Source: Fusibacter_A sp965140735 (GTDB taxonomy: Bacteria; Bacillota; Clostridia; Peptostreptococcales; Acidaminobacteraceae). Taken from it: 64,000 nt of DNA. The position numbers and the translations under genes were made by a program. Position 1 is the first letter of the stretch, and each line of letters begins with the position of its first letter. The notes under the pieces are model-generated. The model saw only the letters and a program-made list of their open reading frames with translations. It was not told the DNA's origin and made no database searches. The DNA lies in assembly GCA_965140735.1 (NCBI GenBank), contig OZ223306.1, positions 3,782,001 through 3,846,000 on the forward strand. The letters run 5' to 3'. Below are positions 18,581 to 27,100 of the stretch, piece after piece.

Positions 18581-18648
18581 ATAAACCCCAGAAAGCTTTT
18601 ATATGAAGTCGTTACTTCAACATGATCAAGCTGTTTCTGGGGTTTATT
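18581..18648. terminator. Bidirectional terminator
   Basis: AATAAACCCCAGAAA (18581-18595) is repeated in inverse at 18634-18648, with a further AAGCT pairing inside. It separates the DUF362 gene from the convergent small gene at 18712. Confidence 0.85.
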
Positions 18649-18711
18649 TAATGACATTTTAATCCTATTCTAATAATATTTTGTTTATAATAAGGTACAA
18701 GATAATTGGTT

Positions 18712-19014
18712 TTATGATTCTTTATCTTGATTCATTTGAGACATAAAAGCTGCTGCCATTTCTGCTGCTTTTTGCATTTCTTGCTCAATCGCTTGTTTAC
18801 ATACTTCTGATTTGCCTTCTGTAACCGTAATACGTGCACTGGTTTTAGCAACTTCTAATTTAATAAAGTCGGTATCCAATATTTTTTCAAGTGTTTCCTT
18901 GATCATCTTCTTAGAATCGTCTTTAACCAGATACTCAGAAAATTGGTCATGAATAGCAATGACAATGCGACCTTCAGAATCAATTTTTATGTTTTTAATA
19001 AATAATTCGAGCAT
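18712..19014 (-). CDS. Small protein resembling the C-terminal part of DnaX (gamma/tau)
   Basis: A 100-residue cytosolic protein with an excellent ribosome site (GGAGGTGCTAAA-ATG). The central pattern GRIVIAIHDQFSEYLV..., then a helix (MIKETLEKIL) and strand (FIKLEV), looks by eye like the C-terminal domain of Firmicute DNA polymerase III gamma/tau, where the pattern is roughly ILAFxxxFxxxLV..IExxLxxxLG..V. The ATPase part of DnaX is absent, and the last third is an Ala/Met/Gln-rich helix (EQEMQKAAEMAAAFMSQMNQ). It could be a free-standing replication-related domain or an unrelated small alpha/beta protein. The similarity is weak, so the function is unassigned. Confidence 0.6.
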   Translation of the reverse strand: MLELFIKNIKIDSEGRIVIAIHDQFSEYLVKDDSKKMIKETLEKILDTDFIKLEVAKTSARITVTEGKSEVCKQAIEQEMQKAAEMAAAFMSQMNQDKES

Positions 19015-19099
19015 TTTAGCACCTCCGTTTATACTATAATCCTATTTTATTTTAGCACTTTTTAGGATTTATACAACTGTTACAACAAAGGAGCTTAAT

Positions 19100-20860
19100 A
19101 TGACAAATTTAATTCACAAATTAGGAAAGTGGTTGGGGTATTCTGGACGAATAGTAAAGCGGTCTTTCGAGAGGTTCCCCATTACTTTGATGGCAACGTG
19201 TGCTCTTGTGATTACTTTTATCATGACGATTCATGCGACACATCCAGACGATTATCAAAATTATCTTATGATACTTGCTCTGGCAATGCCTTTTTCAGCG
19301 ATACTAAAATTGTGGCATGAAAGAACAGGTAAAGTCCAAATAGGGATTCAGATCGGGCTAACCTTAATTCTACTTATAAGTTACTATCTTGTGATTCCTG
19401 AGCTTAAATCGGATATATTTTGGGGGCAATATTTTGTACTTCTAATTCTGTTTTATGCCGTGTTCTTTATAGTACCTTATTTTCCGAAGCGAGAAGGTTT
19501 TTCACTCGCACTTGTGGAACGGTTAGGGAAATTCTTTTTAACTGGGCTATATGCATTTGTATTGTATCTAAGCCTTAATGCAGTCCTTTTTTCTGTGGAG
19601 AGATTATTTGAACTCGACTTGCCATCAGAACTACCTGCAGATTTATTTTTCTGCGTTTTAGGATTTTTTGCGGTGCCTTATTTTTTAGGCAGTTTACCTG
19701 AAATTCATCATCAAGAAAAACCAGAAGCCTTTTCAAAGATTTTTAAAACGTTGTTTCTCTATATATTGATCCCAGTTCAATCTATTTATACTGTAATTTT
19801 ATATGCTTATTTTATTAGACTGCTTGTACTCAGAATGCTTCCTGAAGGTCTAATCGGTAATTTAGTGCTCTGGTATGCACTTGTAAGTTTTTTGACACTT
19901 TTTAGTGTTAAGGATTTAAGAGCAGAAGTCTCTTGGCTTGATCAATACATGAAGATTTTTTCAGTGGCGATGGTAATACCAATGGTGATGCTTGCAATTG
20001 CAATGGGTATCAGAGTTCATTATTATGGCTTAACCATGGTGAGATATCTTTCGGTTGTGGCGATGATTTATCTCGGGATTGCATATATACTTTTGCCTAT
20101 AAAGAGAAGAGATGCATCTATACCGCTGTATGTAATAGCCATATGTATGCTTACAGTGAGTTTTTTCGGTGTGCTCTCTTGGGATAAAGTCGTTCTAAAA
20201 GAACAGATGGGAAGACTTGAAAGTCACTTGATTGAAGCGGGTTATACTTTAGACAATAAGAACTGGGTTGCTCCAGCCACCGTTTCAGAGGAACAGCAAC
20301 AGCTGATTTCTGAAGGCTTAAATTATCTGACTGACCATTACGAAATAGATGAGATTACGCTATTGCCAGAGGGATTTGAGATGGATCAAGCTGCTCAATA
20401 CCTAGGTTTTGAGATCAAAAATAGATACACACGTTATGATCATTCAAATTATTTCAACAAATCGTTTGTGGATCAGAATGTACCTTTAGAAGTTCAAGGT
20501 CAAGATTATGTGATGCTATTTGGTCGATTTGATGCTTTGTCTTATAGCCTATACGATGGGCATATTACACTTAAAAAAATAGACCCATCTGGGAAAAATA
20601 CATCTTCTGGAGAAGAGACATTTGCAGGGATGAAAATAATAGAAGATGATTTTTTAGTGGGTGAAATCAACGTAGATGAGCTTGCTGAAAAGGCATATAA
20701 ATCAAACGAAAGTGGTCAAATAATTGACTTTAAAACATCTAGTGGTGAAGTGCTTACCCTAGAATTTGATTTCATCGAGATTGGTGGCACTACAAAGAGT
20801 ACCGGTGAATTTAACAACATTGATTATTTTCAATGTTGGCTGAAAGTTAGCAAGAAGTAA
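19100..20860 (+). CDS. DUF4153 membrane protein
   Basis: A 586-residue protein with about 12 membrane helices over residues 25-375 and a soluble C-terminal domain (about 385-586). The FPITLMATCALV start and the helix layout match DUF4153 proteins, which are widespread in Firmicutes and have no known function. The C-terminal domain contains ENEITLLPEGF-like and DYVMLFGRFDALSYS strands that suggest a mixed alpha/beta fold. GGAGCTTAAT precedes the ATG. It stands alone, divergent from the small DnaX-like gene with an 85-bp spacer. Confidence 0.75.
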   Translation: MTNLIHKLGKWLGYSGRIVKRSFERFPITLMATCALVITFIMTIHATHPDDYQNYLMILALAMPFSAILKLWHERTGKVQIGIQIGLTLILLISYYLVIPELKSDIFWGQYFVLLILFYAVFFIVPYFPKREGFSLALVERLGKFFLTGLYAFVLYLSLNAVLFSVERLFELDLPSELPADLFFCVLGFFAVPYFLGSLPEIHHQEKPEAFSKIFKTLFLYILIPVQSIYTVILYAYFIRLLVLRMLPEGLIGNLVLWYALVSFLTLFSVKDLRAEVSWLDQYMKIFSVAMVIPMVMLAIAMGIRVHYYGLTMVRYLSVVAMIYLGIAYILLPIKRRDASIPLYVIAICMLTVSFFGVLSWDKVVLKEQMGRLESHLIEAGYTLDNKNWVAPATVSEEQQQLISEGLNYLTDHYEIDEITLLPEGFEMDQAAQYLGFEIKNRYTRYDHSNYFNKSFVDQNVPLEVQGQDYVMLFGRFDALSYSLYDGHITLKKIDPSGKNTSSGEETFAGMKIIEDDFLVGEINVDELAEKAYKSNESGQIIDFKTSSGEVLTLEFDFIEIGGTTKSTGEFNNIDYFQCWLKVSKK

Positions 20861-21031
20861 ACATAAACTTAAAGGTTCCTTAATATGCTTTTGATGTTGC
20901 TGAGCTATCATAGAGTTATCCCAAATGGATAACGAGTGAATATCAAGAATATTAGGGTGAGGGTAAACCTTACCTCATAAACTTGATTACGATAGAAGTA
21001 GATGAAAAGTGTATTTTTAGGAGGTTAAATA
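20861..21031. other. Intergenic region with two hairpins
   Basis: GTTATCC-CAAAT-GGATAAC (20915-20933) is an exact 7-bp hairpin or operator, and GAGGGTAA-ACC-TTACCTC lies near 20960-20977. Neither has a T-run, so they are not convincing terminators. They lie between the DUF4153 and HAD genes. Confidence 0.35.
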
Positions 21032-21682
21032 ATGAATGCGGTAATATTTGATTTTGATGGCACGATCATTAACACAAACGAACTCATTAAAGAAGGCTTA
21101 AACAGTTTTGCAGAAAGATATCGAGGTTATAAATTAGTTACTGAAGAACATAGAATGCTTACTGGGAAGACATTAGAAGATCAGATGGCTTATATCAATC
21201 CACATAAATGGCAGTTGATGAGCAATCACTTTAAGATATGGTATGCGCACAATCATAATGCTAAAACATGTGCGTTTCCAGGTATGATTCGTTTAATTAA
21301 AGAGCTTCATGAAAAAGGTATAAGAATGGCGATTGTATCCAATAATAGTACAGCATCACTAGATATGGGGCTTAAGCATTTAGGGCTTGAAGCTTATTTT
21401 GAGTATGTGGTTACAAGAGACGATGTATCAGAAACTAAGCCTTCTCCAGAAGGGATCCAAAAGGTTATGGAGCTTATGAATCTTCAGAATCATGAAGTGA
21501 TTTATATAGGCGATACTGCAGGTGATATCTATGCGGCAAAAAATGCAGAAATCATAAATGCTATTGTTGGATGGAGTAGCATAGGTGCAGAGACCATCAT
21601 GATGTTACAACCGGACTATGTTTTAAAATCAGCATCACATCTTCATGATATTATAAGTGAACGTAAACGTGAAGTCGCATAG
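21032..21682 (+). CDS. HAD-superfamily phosphatase (phosphoglycolate-phosphatase-like)
   Basis: A 216-residue haloacid-dehalogenase-type hydrolase. Motif I is FDFDGTIINT at residues 6-15 with the nucleophilic Asp, motif II is the Ser/Asn of IVSNNST near 105, motif III is the Lys of SETKPSPEG near 137 and motif IV is IGDTAGDIYAA near 165. A helical cap lies between motifs I and II, so this is subfamily I, near Gph and PpaX. It removes phosphate from a small metabolite; the substrate cannot be told. GGAGG lies 8 bases before the ATG, and a terminator follows. Confidence 0.85.
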   Translation: MNAVIFDFDGTIINTNELIKEGLNSFAERYRGYKLVTEEHRMLTGKTLEDQMAYINPHKWQLMSNHFKIWYAHNHNAKTCAFPGMIRLIKELHEKGIRMAIVSNNSTASLDMGLKHLGLEAYFEYVVTRDDVSETKPSPEGIQKVMELMNLQNHEVIYIGDTAGDIYAAKNAEIINAIVGWSSIGAETIMMLQPDYVLKSASHLHDIISERKREVA

Positions 21683-21714
21683 TCAATTCAAAAAAAGCAT
21701 ATACAGAAAAGTTG

Positions 21715-21761
21715 AAAACTCGAAGCTGGATCGCTACATTGACCGGCATTCGAGTTTTTTT
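21715..21761 (+). terminator. Intrinsic terminator
   Basis: AAAACTCGAA ... TTCGAGTTTTTTT with internal CTGG/CCGG pairing, 35 bases after the HAD gene and before the suf promoter. Confidence 0.85.
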
Positions 21762-21810
21762 ATGTCATATGCAGCGCATTGGTTGCAACTTCAAAAGTAA
21801 AACTTTTGTA

Positions 21811-21856
21811 AATGATAATTAATATCATTGACGCTTTTTTAAAAATGGAGTACGAT
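21811..21856 (+). promoter_or_regulatory. suf operon promoter with Fur-like box
   Basis: TTGACG (21828-21833), 17 bp and TACGAT (21851-21856) form a promoter about 45 bp before the sufC ribosome site. TGATAATTAATATCA (21813-21827) abuts the -35 and matches the 7-1-7 Fur consensus TGATAATNATTATCA at 14 of the 15 positions (N allowed). Iron repression of Fe-S assembly is the expected meaning; no fur gene is in the window. Confidence 0.7.
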
Positions 21857-21908
21857 GTAGATAATGATAAATCCGATTAAAATACTAGGATATAAATGGA
21901 GGTCGAAT

Positions 21909-22649
21909 ATGACATCAGAAATTATTAAAATAAGCAATTTAAAGTCGAGTGTTGAAGGGCAACAAATACTTAAGGGGATTGATCTTGAAATTAAGGCCGG
22001 TGAAATTCACGTGGTTATGGGTCCGAATGGTGCTGGAAAGTCCACGCTTGCCAATGTCCTAATGGGGCATCCTGCTCATAAAGTTGAAACCGGTGAAGTT
22101 ACTTTTATGGGTAAAAATTTATTGGATATGAAAGTGGATGAGCGTGCTAAAGCGGGTCTTTTTTTATCGTTTCAATATCCTGAAGAAGTGCCTGGCGTAA
22201 CGGTTGAGAATTTTCTCCGAACAGCGAAGAAAGAAGTTGCTGGTATTATGCCTATGGCACTTTCGTTTAAGAAAGAAGTTCAAAGTAAGATGGAAATGCT
22301 CAATATGGATTCCAAGTATTTAGAGCGCTATCTCAATCAAGGTTTTTCAGGTGGCGAAAAGAAGAAAAATGAAATTTTGCAGATGGCTGTGCTCAATCCC
22401 AAGCTTGCGATATTAGATGAAACGGACTCAGGACTTGATATTGATGCCATTAGAGTGGTTTACGAAAGTGTTCAGAAATTATCTAAAGCAGATAATGCAA
22501 TTCTGGTGATCACCCATTACAGCAAGATTCTCAATTACATCACACCGGATTATGTGCATGTACTCGTGGATGGTAAAATCGTTAGAAGTGGCGATGTAAC
22601 ATTAGCTGAAGAGATTGAGTCTAAAGGCTATGAGAAAAGAGAGTGGTGA
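21909..22649 (+). CDS. sufC: SufC, ABC-type ATPase of Fe-S cluster assembly
   Basis: SufC is the cytosolic ATPase that drives the SufB-SufC-SufD scaffold for iron-sulfur cluster building. The 246-residue protein has Walker A GPNGAGKST near 38, the SufC-type signature FSGGEKKKNEILQMA near 142-156 and Walker B LAILDETDSGLDIDA near 161-175, with the His of ITHYSKIL near 200. The start is ATG 21909, preceded by GGAGG; an in-frame ATG 15 codons upstream (21864) has no ribosome site. It is the first gene of sufCBDSU, with five bases separating it from sufB. Confidence 0.97.
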   Translation: MTSEIIKISNLKSSVEGQQILKGIDLEIKAGEIHVVMGPNGAGKSTLANVLMGHPAHKVETGEVTFMGKNLLDMKVDERAKAGLFLSFQYPEEVPGVTVENFLRTAKKEVAGIMPMALSFKKEVQSKMEMLNMDSKYLERYLNQGFSGGEKKKNEILQMAVLNPKLAILDETDSGLDIDAIRVVYESVQKLSKADNAILVITHYSKILNYITPDYVHVLVDGKIVRSGDVTLAEEIESKGYEKREW

Positions 22650-22653
22650 TCAT

Positions 22654-24057
22654 ATGGCAAAGAAAACCTATATAGAAGAAGTAGATCGTGGGGTCTATGA
22701 CATCATTAATAGAGAAGATCATAGATACAAAGCAGCAAAGGGGTTAACGGCAGATATTATTAGAGAAATCTCCAGAGAGAAGGATGAGCCAGAATGGATG
22801 CTGGACTATAGATTGAAGTCACTTGAAATTTTTAATAGTAAACCAATACCCACCTGGGGGGCTGATTTAAGTGAACTTGATATGGACAACATCGTTCACT
22901 ATGTGAGACCTAATACAGATATGAGTACATCTTGGGAAGACGTGCCGGATGATATTAAGCAAACTTTTGATCGCTTGGGCATTCCAGAAGCAGAAAAAAA
23001 ATCACTTGCGGGTGTGGGGGCGCAGTATGACTCCGAAGTAGTTTATCATTCCATGAGAGATGATTTAAAGGCAAAAGGCGTGGTATATACGGATATGGAT
23101 TCAGCTGTTAAAGAATACGAAAGTATTGTTAGAAAATATTTTATGACGGTGATTACCAATAGAGATCATAAGTTTTCTGCACTACATGGTGCGGTATGGT
23201 CGGGAGGCTCGTTTGTTTATGTACCAGAGGGTGTTGAAGTGGATTTTCCTCTGCAGTCTTACTTTAGACTCAATGCCAAAGGTGCGGGTCAGTTTGAACA
23301 CACGCTTATAATTGTGGAGAAAAATGCAAGTCTTCACTTTATAGAAGGCTGTTCAGCACCTAAGTATTCTGTTCAAAATCTACATGCAGGTGCCGTGGAA
23401 CTCTTTGTGAAAGAAGGGGCAAAACTCAGATATAGTACGATAGAGAATTGGTCGAGAAATATGTACAATCTCAATACCAAACGGTGTGTGGTAGAAAAAA
23501 ATGGCAAAATTGAATGGGTATCAGGCTCATTTGGTTCTAAAATCTCCATGCTTTATCCCATGAGTATATTGAAAGGTGAAGGGGCATCCTCTGAGTTTAC
23601 TGGGATTACTTTTGCGGCTAAAGGACAATACCTGGATACAGGAACAAAAGTTGTTCATGCGGCTCCGAATACCACTTCTATCGTGAATTCAAAATCAATT
23701 TCAAAAGATGGTGGTCATGCTTTTTATAGAGGCCTACTCAGAGTGACGCCGAATGCAATAAATGTCAAGTCCACAGTGAACTGTGAATCGTTAATGCTTG
23801 ATAACCGGTCGAAATCAGATACGCTGCCTATTATTGAAATAGGGAATGAACAAGTGGATATTGGTCATGAAGCCAAAATAGGTCGAATCAGTGATGACAC
23901 GATTTTTTATCTTATGAGCAGAGGGATTAGTGAAGCAGAAGCCAAGGCAATGATTGTCAGAGGATTTGTAGAACCGATTACTAAGGAATTGCCTCTAGAA
24001 TATGCAGTGGAGCTTAACAACTTAATTAACCTAGAATTAGAAGGAACTATAGGGTAG
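22654..24057 (+). CDS. sufB: SufB, Fe-S cluster scaffold subunit
   Basis: SufB is the core scaffold of the SUF system and holds the nascent cluster with SufD and SufC. The 467-residue protein has the usual length and family segments, including the beta-helix core with GCSAPKYSVQNLHAG (the conserved Cys near 244), NCESLMLDNRSKSDT near 378 and the C-terminal IGRISDDTIFYLMSRGISE shared with SufD. The start ATG 22654 follows the sufC stop closely with a modest ribosome site (GAGTGGTGAT), consistent with translational coupling. Nothing suggests loss of function. Confidence 0.97.
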   Translation: MAKKTYIEEVDRGVYDIINREDHRYKAAKGLTADIIREISREKDEPEWMLDYRLKSLEIFNSKPIPTWGADLSELDMDNIVHYVRPNTDMSTSWEDVPDDIKQTFDRLGIPEAEKKSLAGVGAQYDSEVVYHSMRDDLKAKGVVYTDMDSAVKEYESIVRKYFMTVITNRDHKFSALHGAVWSGGSFVYVPEGVEVDFPLQSYFRLNAKGAGQFEHTLIIVEKNASLHFIEGCSAPKYSVQNLHAGAVELFVKEGAKLRYSTIENWSRNMYNLNTKRCVVEKNGKIEWVSGSFGSKISMLYPMSILKGEGASSEFTGITFAAKGQYLDTGTKVVHAAPNTTSIVNSKSISKDGGHAFYRGLLRVTPNAINVKSTVNCESLMLDNRSKSDTLPIIEIGNEQVDIGHEAKIGRISDDTIFYLMSRGISEAEAKAMIVRGFVEPITKELPLEYAVELNNLINLELEGTIG

Positions 24058-24066
24058 GAGGCAGAT

Positions 24067-25194
24067 ATGAACTTTAGACAATATCATCAAGAGGCATTTC
24101 ATAAAATGGAAACGCCAGTTTGGAAGCGAGTGAGTTTACCAGACCGATTGTTTCAAGTACCAGATTATAAAATGGATGCCTTGGTTACAAGTGATTCGGA
24201 AGATATCAGTATAGCTGTATTTCAAGAGACAATTGACATGGATGATTCTATAATACAATTAGAAAAGACGGCTAAAAAACATCTTGGTAGTGCGTTTGAT
24301 CATTTTATAAATGGATATTCGAACTCGGGATATGTGATAAAATCCAATTCAAAAGCGCTAAAACCACCTGTTGTGGATATTCATTATGTTTTAGGTGGCG
24401 AAATGTATACACTTATTGATAATCATGTGATTGTTGCAGAAGCAGGTACAAAACTAGATGTGATTATAGATTATCATGTGGAACCATCAAATTATAATCC
24501 ATCAGGATCGGCATTAGAAACTGTGGTACATTATGGTTTAACTCGTATTATTGCAAAGCGTGGCAGCCATGTGAGATTTTTTAAATTGCAGAGATTAGAT
24601 GAGAAGGCACATCATTTTGATCAGGTGTTTGCAAGTGTAGAAGAAGGTGCCGTGGTTGATGTTTTTGATGTCCAAGTAGGTGGTCATTTTAAAGCCGTCA
24701 CTTATGAAACTGATTTAAAAGGCAGACATAGTGAAGCGCATCTAAAAAGTATTTATTTTGGTGATAAGGATTCAAAATCAGACCTTTCGTTTACGATGAA
24801 CCATCAGGGTAAAAAGTCGAACTCAAGTATTTTATCAAAAGGTGCTCTTGACTCAAATGCATTAAAAGTTTTTAGAGGTAATTTATTCTTTGAAACAGGC
24901 GCAAGTCAATCAGAAGGCAAAGAAGAAGAGTTCGTGATGCTTCTGGGAGAATCTATCAAATCAGACTCAATTCCTGCTCTCATGTGCTCTGAGGATGATG
25001 TTATAGGAGAACATGCAGCCAGTGTTGGACAAGTAGATTTAAATAAACTTTTTTATTTGATGAGTCGAGGTTTTTCTGAGATGGAAGCTAAAAAATTGGT
25101 CATTAAGGCTTCTTTTGAAGAAATTCTAAGCAGTGTACCTTATGAAAGCTTTAAAGCCACAGTGTCTGAGGAAGTGGATAAAAGAGTTTATTAG
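24067..25194 (+). CDS. sufD: SufD, Fe-S cluster assembly subunit
   Basis: SufD forms the heteromeric scaffold with SufB and SufC. The 375-residue protein has a divergent N-terminus and a conserved C-terminal beta-helix and helical tail (SDSIPALMCSEDDVIGEHAA near 300, then LNKLFYLMSRGFSEMEAKKL near 327-346), parallel to SufB. GGAGG lies 6 bases before the ATG and 9 bases separate it from sufB. Confidence 0.93.
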   Translation: MNFRQYHQEAFHKMETPVWKRVSLPDRLFQVPDYKMDALVTSDSEDISIAVFQETIDMDDSIIQLEKTAKKHLGSAFDHFINGYSNSGYVIKSNSKALKPPVVDIHYVLGGEMYTLIDNHVIVAEAGTKLDVIIDYHVEPSNYNPSGSALETVVHYGLTRIIAKRGSHVRFFKLQRLDEKAHHFDQVFASVEEGAVVDVFDVQVGGHFKAVTYETDLKGRHSEAHLKSIYFGDKDSKSDLSFTMNHQGKKSNSSILSKGALDSNALKVFRGNLFFETGASQSEGKEEEFVMLLGESIKSDSIPALMCSEDDVIGEHAASVGQVDLNKLFYLMSRGFSEMEAKKLVIKASFEEILSSVPYESFKATVSEEVDKRVY

Positions 25195-25227
25195 GGTGAA
25201 AGTTAGATTGTGGATTGGAGGTAAAAT

Positions 25228-26457
25228 ATGAACGAAGATACTATAGAACATGCGTACAGATCACATTTTCCTGTCTTTGAAGCACATCCTGATTTAGTTT
25301 ATTTGGATCATGCTGCAACGAGCCAAAAACCCTCAAGTGTTATTGAAGCCATACGGCAACAAATGACTTCTGAAAATGGCAGTCCCAATAGAGGGGCTCA
25401 TAAACTCAGTGTAACAGCAACTCAGATTTATGATGGTGGCAGGCAGCGTGTAACTGATTTCATAGGTGGCACTGATCCAAGGGAAATTGTGTTTACAAAG
25501 AATGCAACAGAAAGTTTAAATTTAGTGGCCTACAGTTATGGGATGACATTTTTAAAGGCAGATGATGAAATTGCAATTTTGATATCGGCTCATCATAGCA
25601 ACATAGTTCCTTGGCAAATCGTGTCTCAAAAGACAGGTGCAAAGTTGGTTTACTTGTTGGTGGATCAAGAAGGGAAATTGCCAGAAGCAGAACTTGAAAA
25701 GATAAATAAGCGCACAAAGATTGTCACTTTTCCTTGGATTAGTAATGGCATAGGCACGAGAATAGCGCCTAAAAAACTCATAGAAAAAGCGCATGAAATG
25801 GGGGCAATTGCTATAGTTGATGCGGCACAGGTTGCTGGACATGAACGGGTAAATGTCATTGAGTTAGACGTAGATTTTCTTGTGTTTTCGGGACATAAGA
25901 TGTTTGGACCTCAAGGGATCGGTGTTCTATATGGCAAGTATGAACTGCTCAAGGAGATGCCACCGTTTTTAACAGGTGGAGATATGATAGAATATGTCAC
26001 TTGCTTTGAGACGACTTATGAAGAGGTTCCTAAGCGATTTGAGGCGGGGACCCAAAATGTCAGTGGTGTGAAAGGATTGGTAGCTGCAATTGATTTTATA
26101 GAGTCTATTGGCATTGATGCTATCCAGAACCATGAACATAAATTGACGCAATATATGATAAATCGGTTAAAAGAGTTGTCATTTATTACGCTCTATGGAC
26201 CTGAAAAGTTAGAAGATAGAGGTGCACTTGTTGTCTTTAATGTGGCAAATGTTCACCCTCACGATGTGGCTTCTATTTTAGATGATTATGGGATTGCCAT
26301 TAGGGCTGGTCATCATTGTACTCAGCCTTTGATGCAACATTTAGGATTAACTGCGACTTGTAGAGCGAGTTACAGTATCTATAATTCGGAGTCAGATGTG
26401 GATCAATTGATAAAAGCGCTTTACAAAGTAAGGAAGGTGTTTGGATATGATAACTGA
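25228..26457 (+). CDS. sufS: SufS cysteine desulfurase
   Basis: A PLP enzyme (class V aminotransferase fold) that takes sulfur from cysteine as an enzyme persulfide and hands it to SufU. In the 409-residue protein the PLP Lys lies in FSGHKMFGPQGIGVLYG near 223, after VDAAQVAGHE, and the active Cys is in TATCRASYSIYN near 376, typical of group II (SufS) enzymes. GGAGG precedes the ATG. The stop overlaps the start of sufU, indicating coupled translation, as expected for a SufS-SufU pair. It may also supply sulfur for the pyranopterin and selenium pathways encoded further on. Confidence 0.97.
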   Translation: MNEDTIEHAYRSHFPVFEAHPDLVYLDHAATSQKPSSVIEAIRQQMTSENGSPNRGAHKLSVTATQIYDGGRQRVTDFIGGTDPREIVFTKNATESLNLVAYSYGMTFLKADDEIAILISAHHSNIVPWQIVSQKTGAKLVYLLVDQEGKLPEAELEKINKRTKIVTFPWISNGIGTRIAPKKLIEKAHEMGAIAIVDAAQVAGHERVNVIELDVDFLVFSGHKMFGPQGIGVLYGKYELLKEMPPFLTGGDMIEYVTCFETTYEEVPKRFEAGTQNVSGVKGLVAAIDFIESIGIDAIQNHEHKLTQYMINRLKELSFITLYGPEKLEDRGALVVFNVANVHPHDVASILDDYGIAIRAGHHCTQPLMQHLGLTATCRASYSIYNSESDVDQLIKALYKVRKVFGYDN

Positions 26458-26914
26458 TTCGATTTATACAGAAATTATTATGTACCATAATAAGGAAGGC
26501 CATAATAAGCATATGCTAGAACATCCTACACATGTGGAACGTGGTCATAATCCCAACTGTGGAGATGATTTAACCTTGCAAGTGGAGGTGGAAGAAGGAC
26601 TTATAAAAGAGGCATCCTTTATAGGAAATGGATGCGCGATCAGTACAGCAGCGATGTCCATTATGATTGATCTGGTTAGAGGGAAGTCTATCGAAGAAGC
26701 CCATCGAATCGTGGAGACCTATTTGGAAATGATAAGAGGTCATGAAATACCAGATGAAGCTTTAGAGCAATTAGAGGATGCACAGATTTTTGAATCTCTT
26801 CAAAACATGCCTGCTCGTGTGAAATGTGGGACCTTAGGGTGGCACTGTATGCGCGTAGTTTTGGAATCTGTAGAATCTCAAGGGATAGAAGCGATTCCAG
26901 ATAAGGAAGCTTAA
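26447..26914 (+). CDS. sufU: SufU, zinc-dependent sulfur acceptor for SufS
   Basis: SufU accepts persulfide sulfur from SufS and passes it to SufBCD. The 155-residue protein keeps the family ligands: NPNCGDD near 36 (Cys and Asp), GNGCAIS near 62 and RVKCGTLGWHCM near 126. The start is ATG 26447, inside the 3' end of sufS, with AGGAAGG ahead; a TTG two codons earlier is possible. The Gly-Trp-His-Cys variation after the last ligand differs from the usual LAWxAL but leaves the zinc ligands intact. It is the last gene of the operon and is followed by a terminator. Confidence 0.93.
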   Translation: MITDSIYTEIIMYHNKEGHNKHMLEHPTHVERGHNPNCGDDLTLQVEVEEGLIKEASFIGNGCAISTAAMSIMIDLVRGKSIEEAHRIVETYLEMIRGHEIPDEALEQLEDAQIFESLQNMPARVKCGTLGWHCMRVVLESVESQGIEAIPDKEA

Positions 26915-26939
26915 AATGGGATCTTATAAAACAATTTTG

Positions 26940-26988
26940 AAATCCAGTCTTTATGTCACTTTTGTGTGCATTTATTGACTGGATTTTT
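26940..26988 (+). terminator. Intrinsic terminator of the suf operon
   Basis: AAATCCAGTC (26940-26949) pairs with GACTGGATTT (26977-26986), followed by TT-A-T. The loop of about 27 bases is long. Confidence 0.75.
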
Positions 26989-27029
26989 ATATGGCTGATC
27001 ACTTTGTGATATATGTCTATTTTTGGGTA

Positions 27030-27063
27030 TTATCATTATAATGAAATTAATTCGTGGTATAAT
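27030..27063 (+). promoter_or_regulatory. Probable promoter with PerR/Fur-type box for the VIT1 gene
   Basis: A perfect -10 TATAAT lies at 27058-27063. TTATCATTATAATGA at 27030-27044 matches the PerR consensus TTATAATNATTATAA at about 12 of 15 places and would cover the -35 region. This fits a metal-efflux gene, but the match is partial. Confidence 0.4.
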
Positions 27064-27100
27064 TAGAGTATATCTAATGCAATGTATAAGGAGTTAGAGC

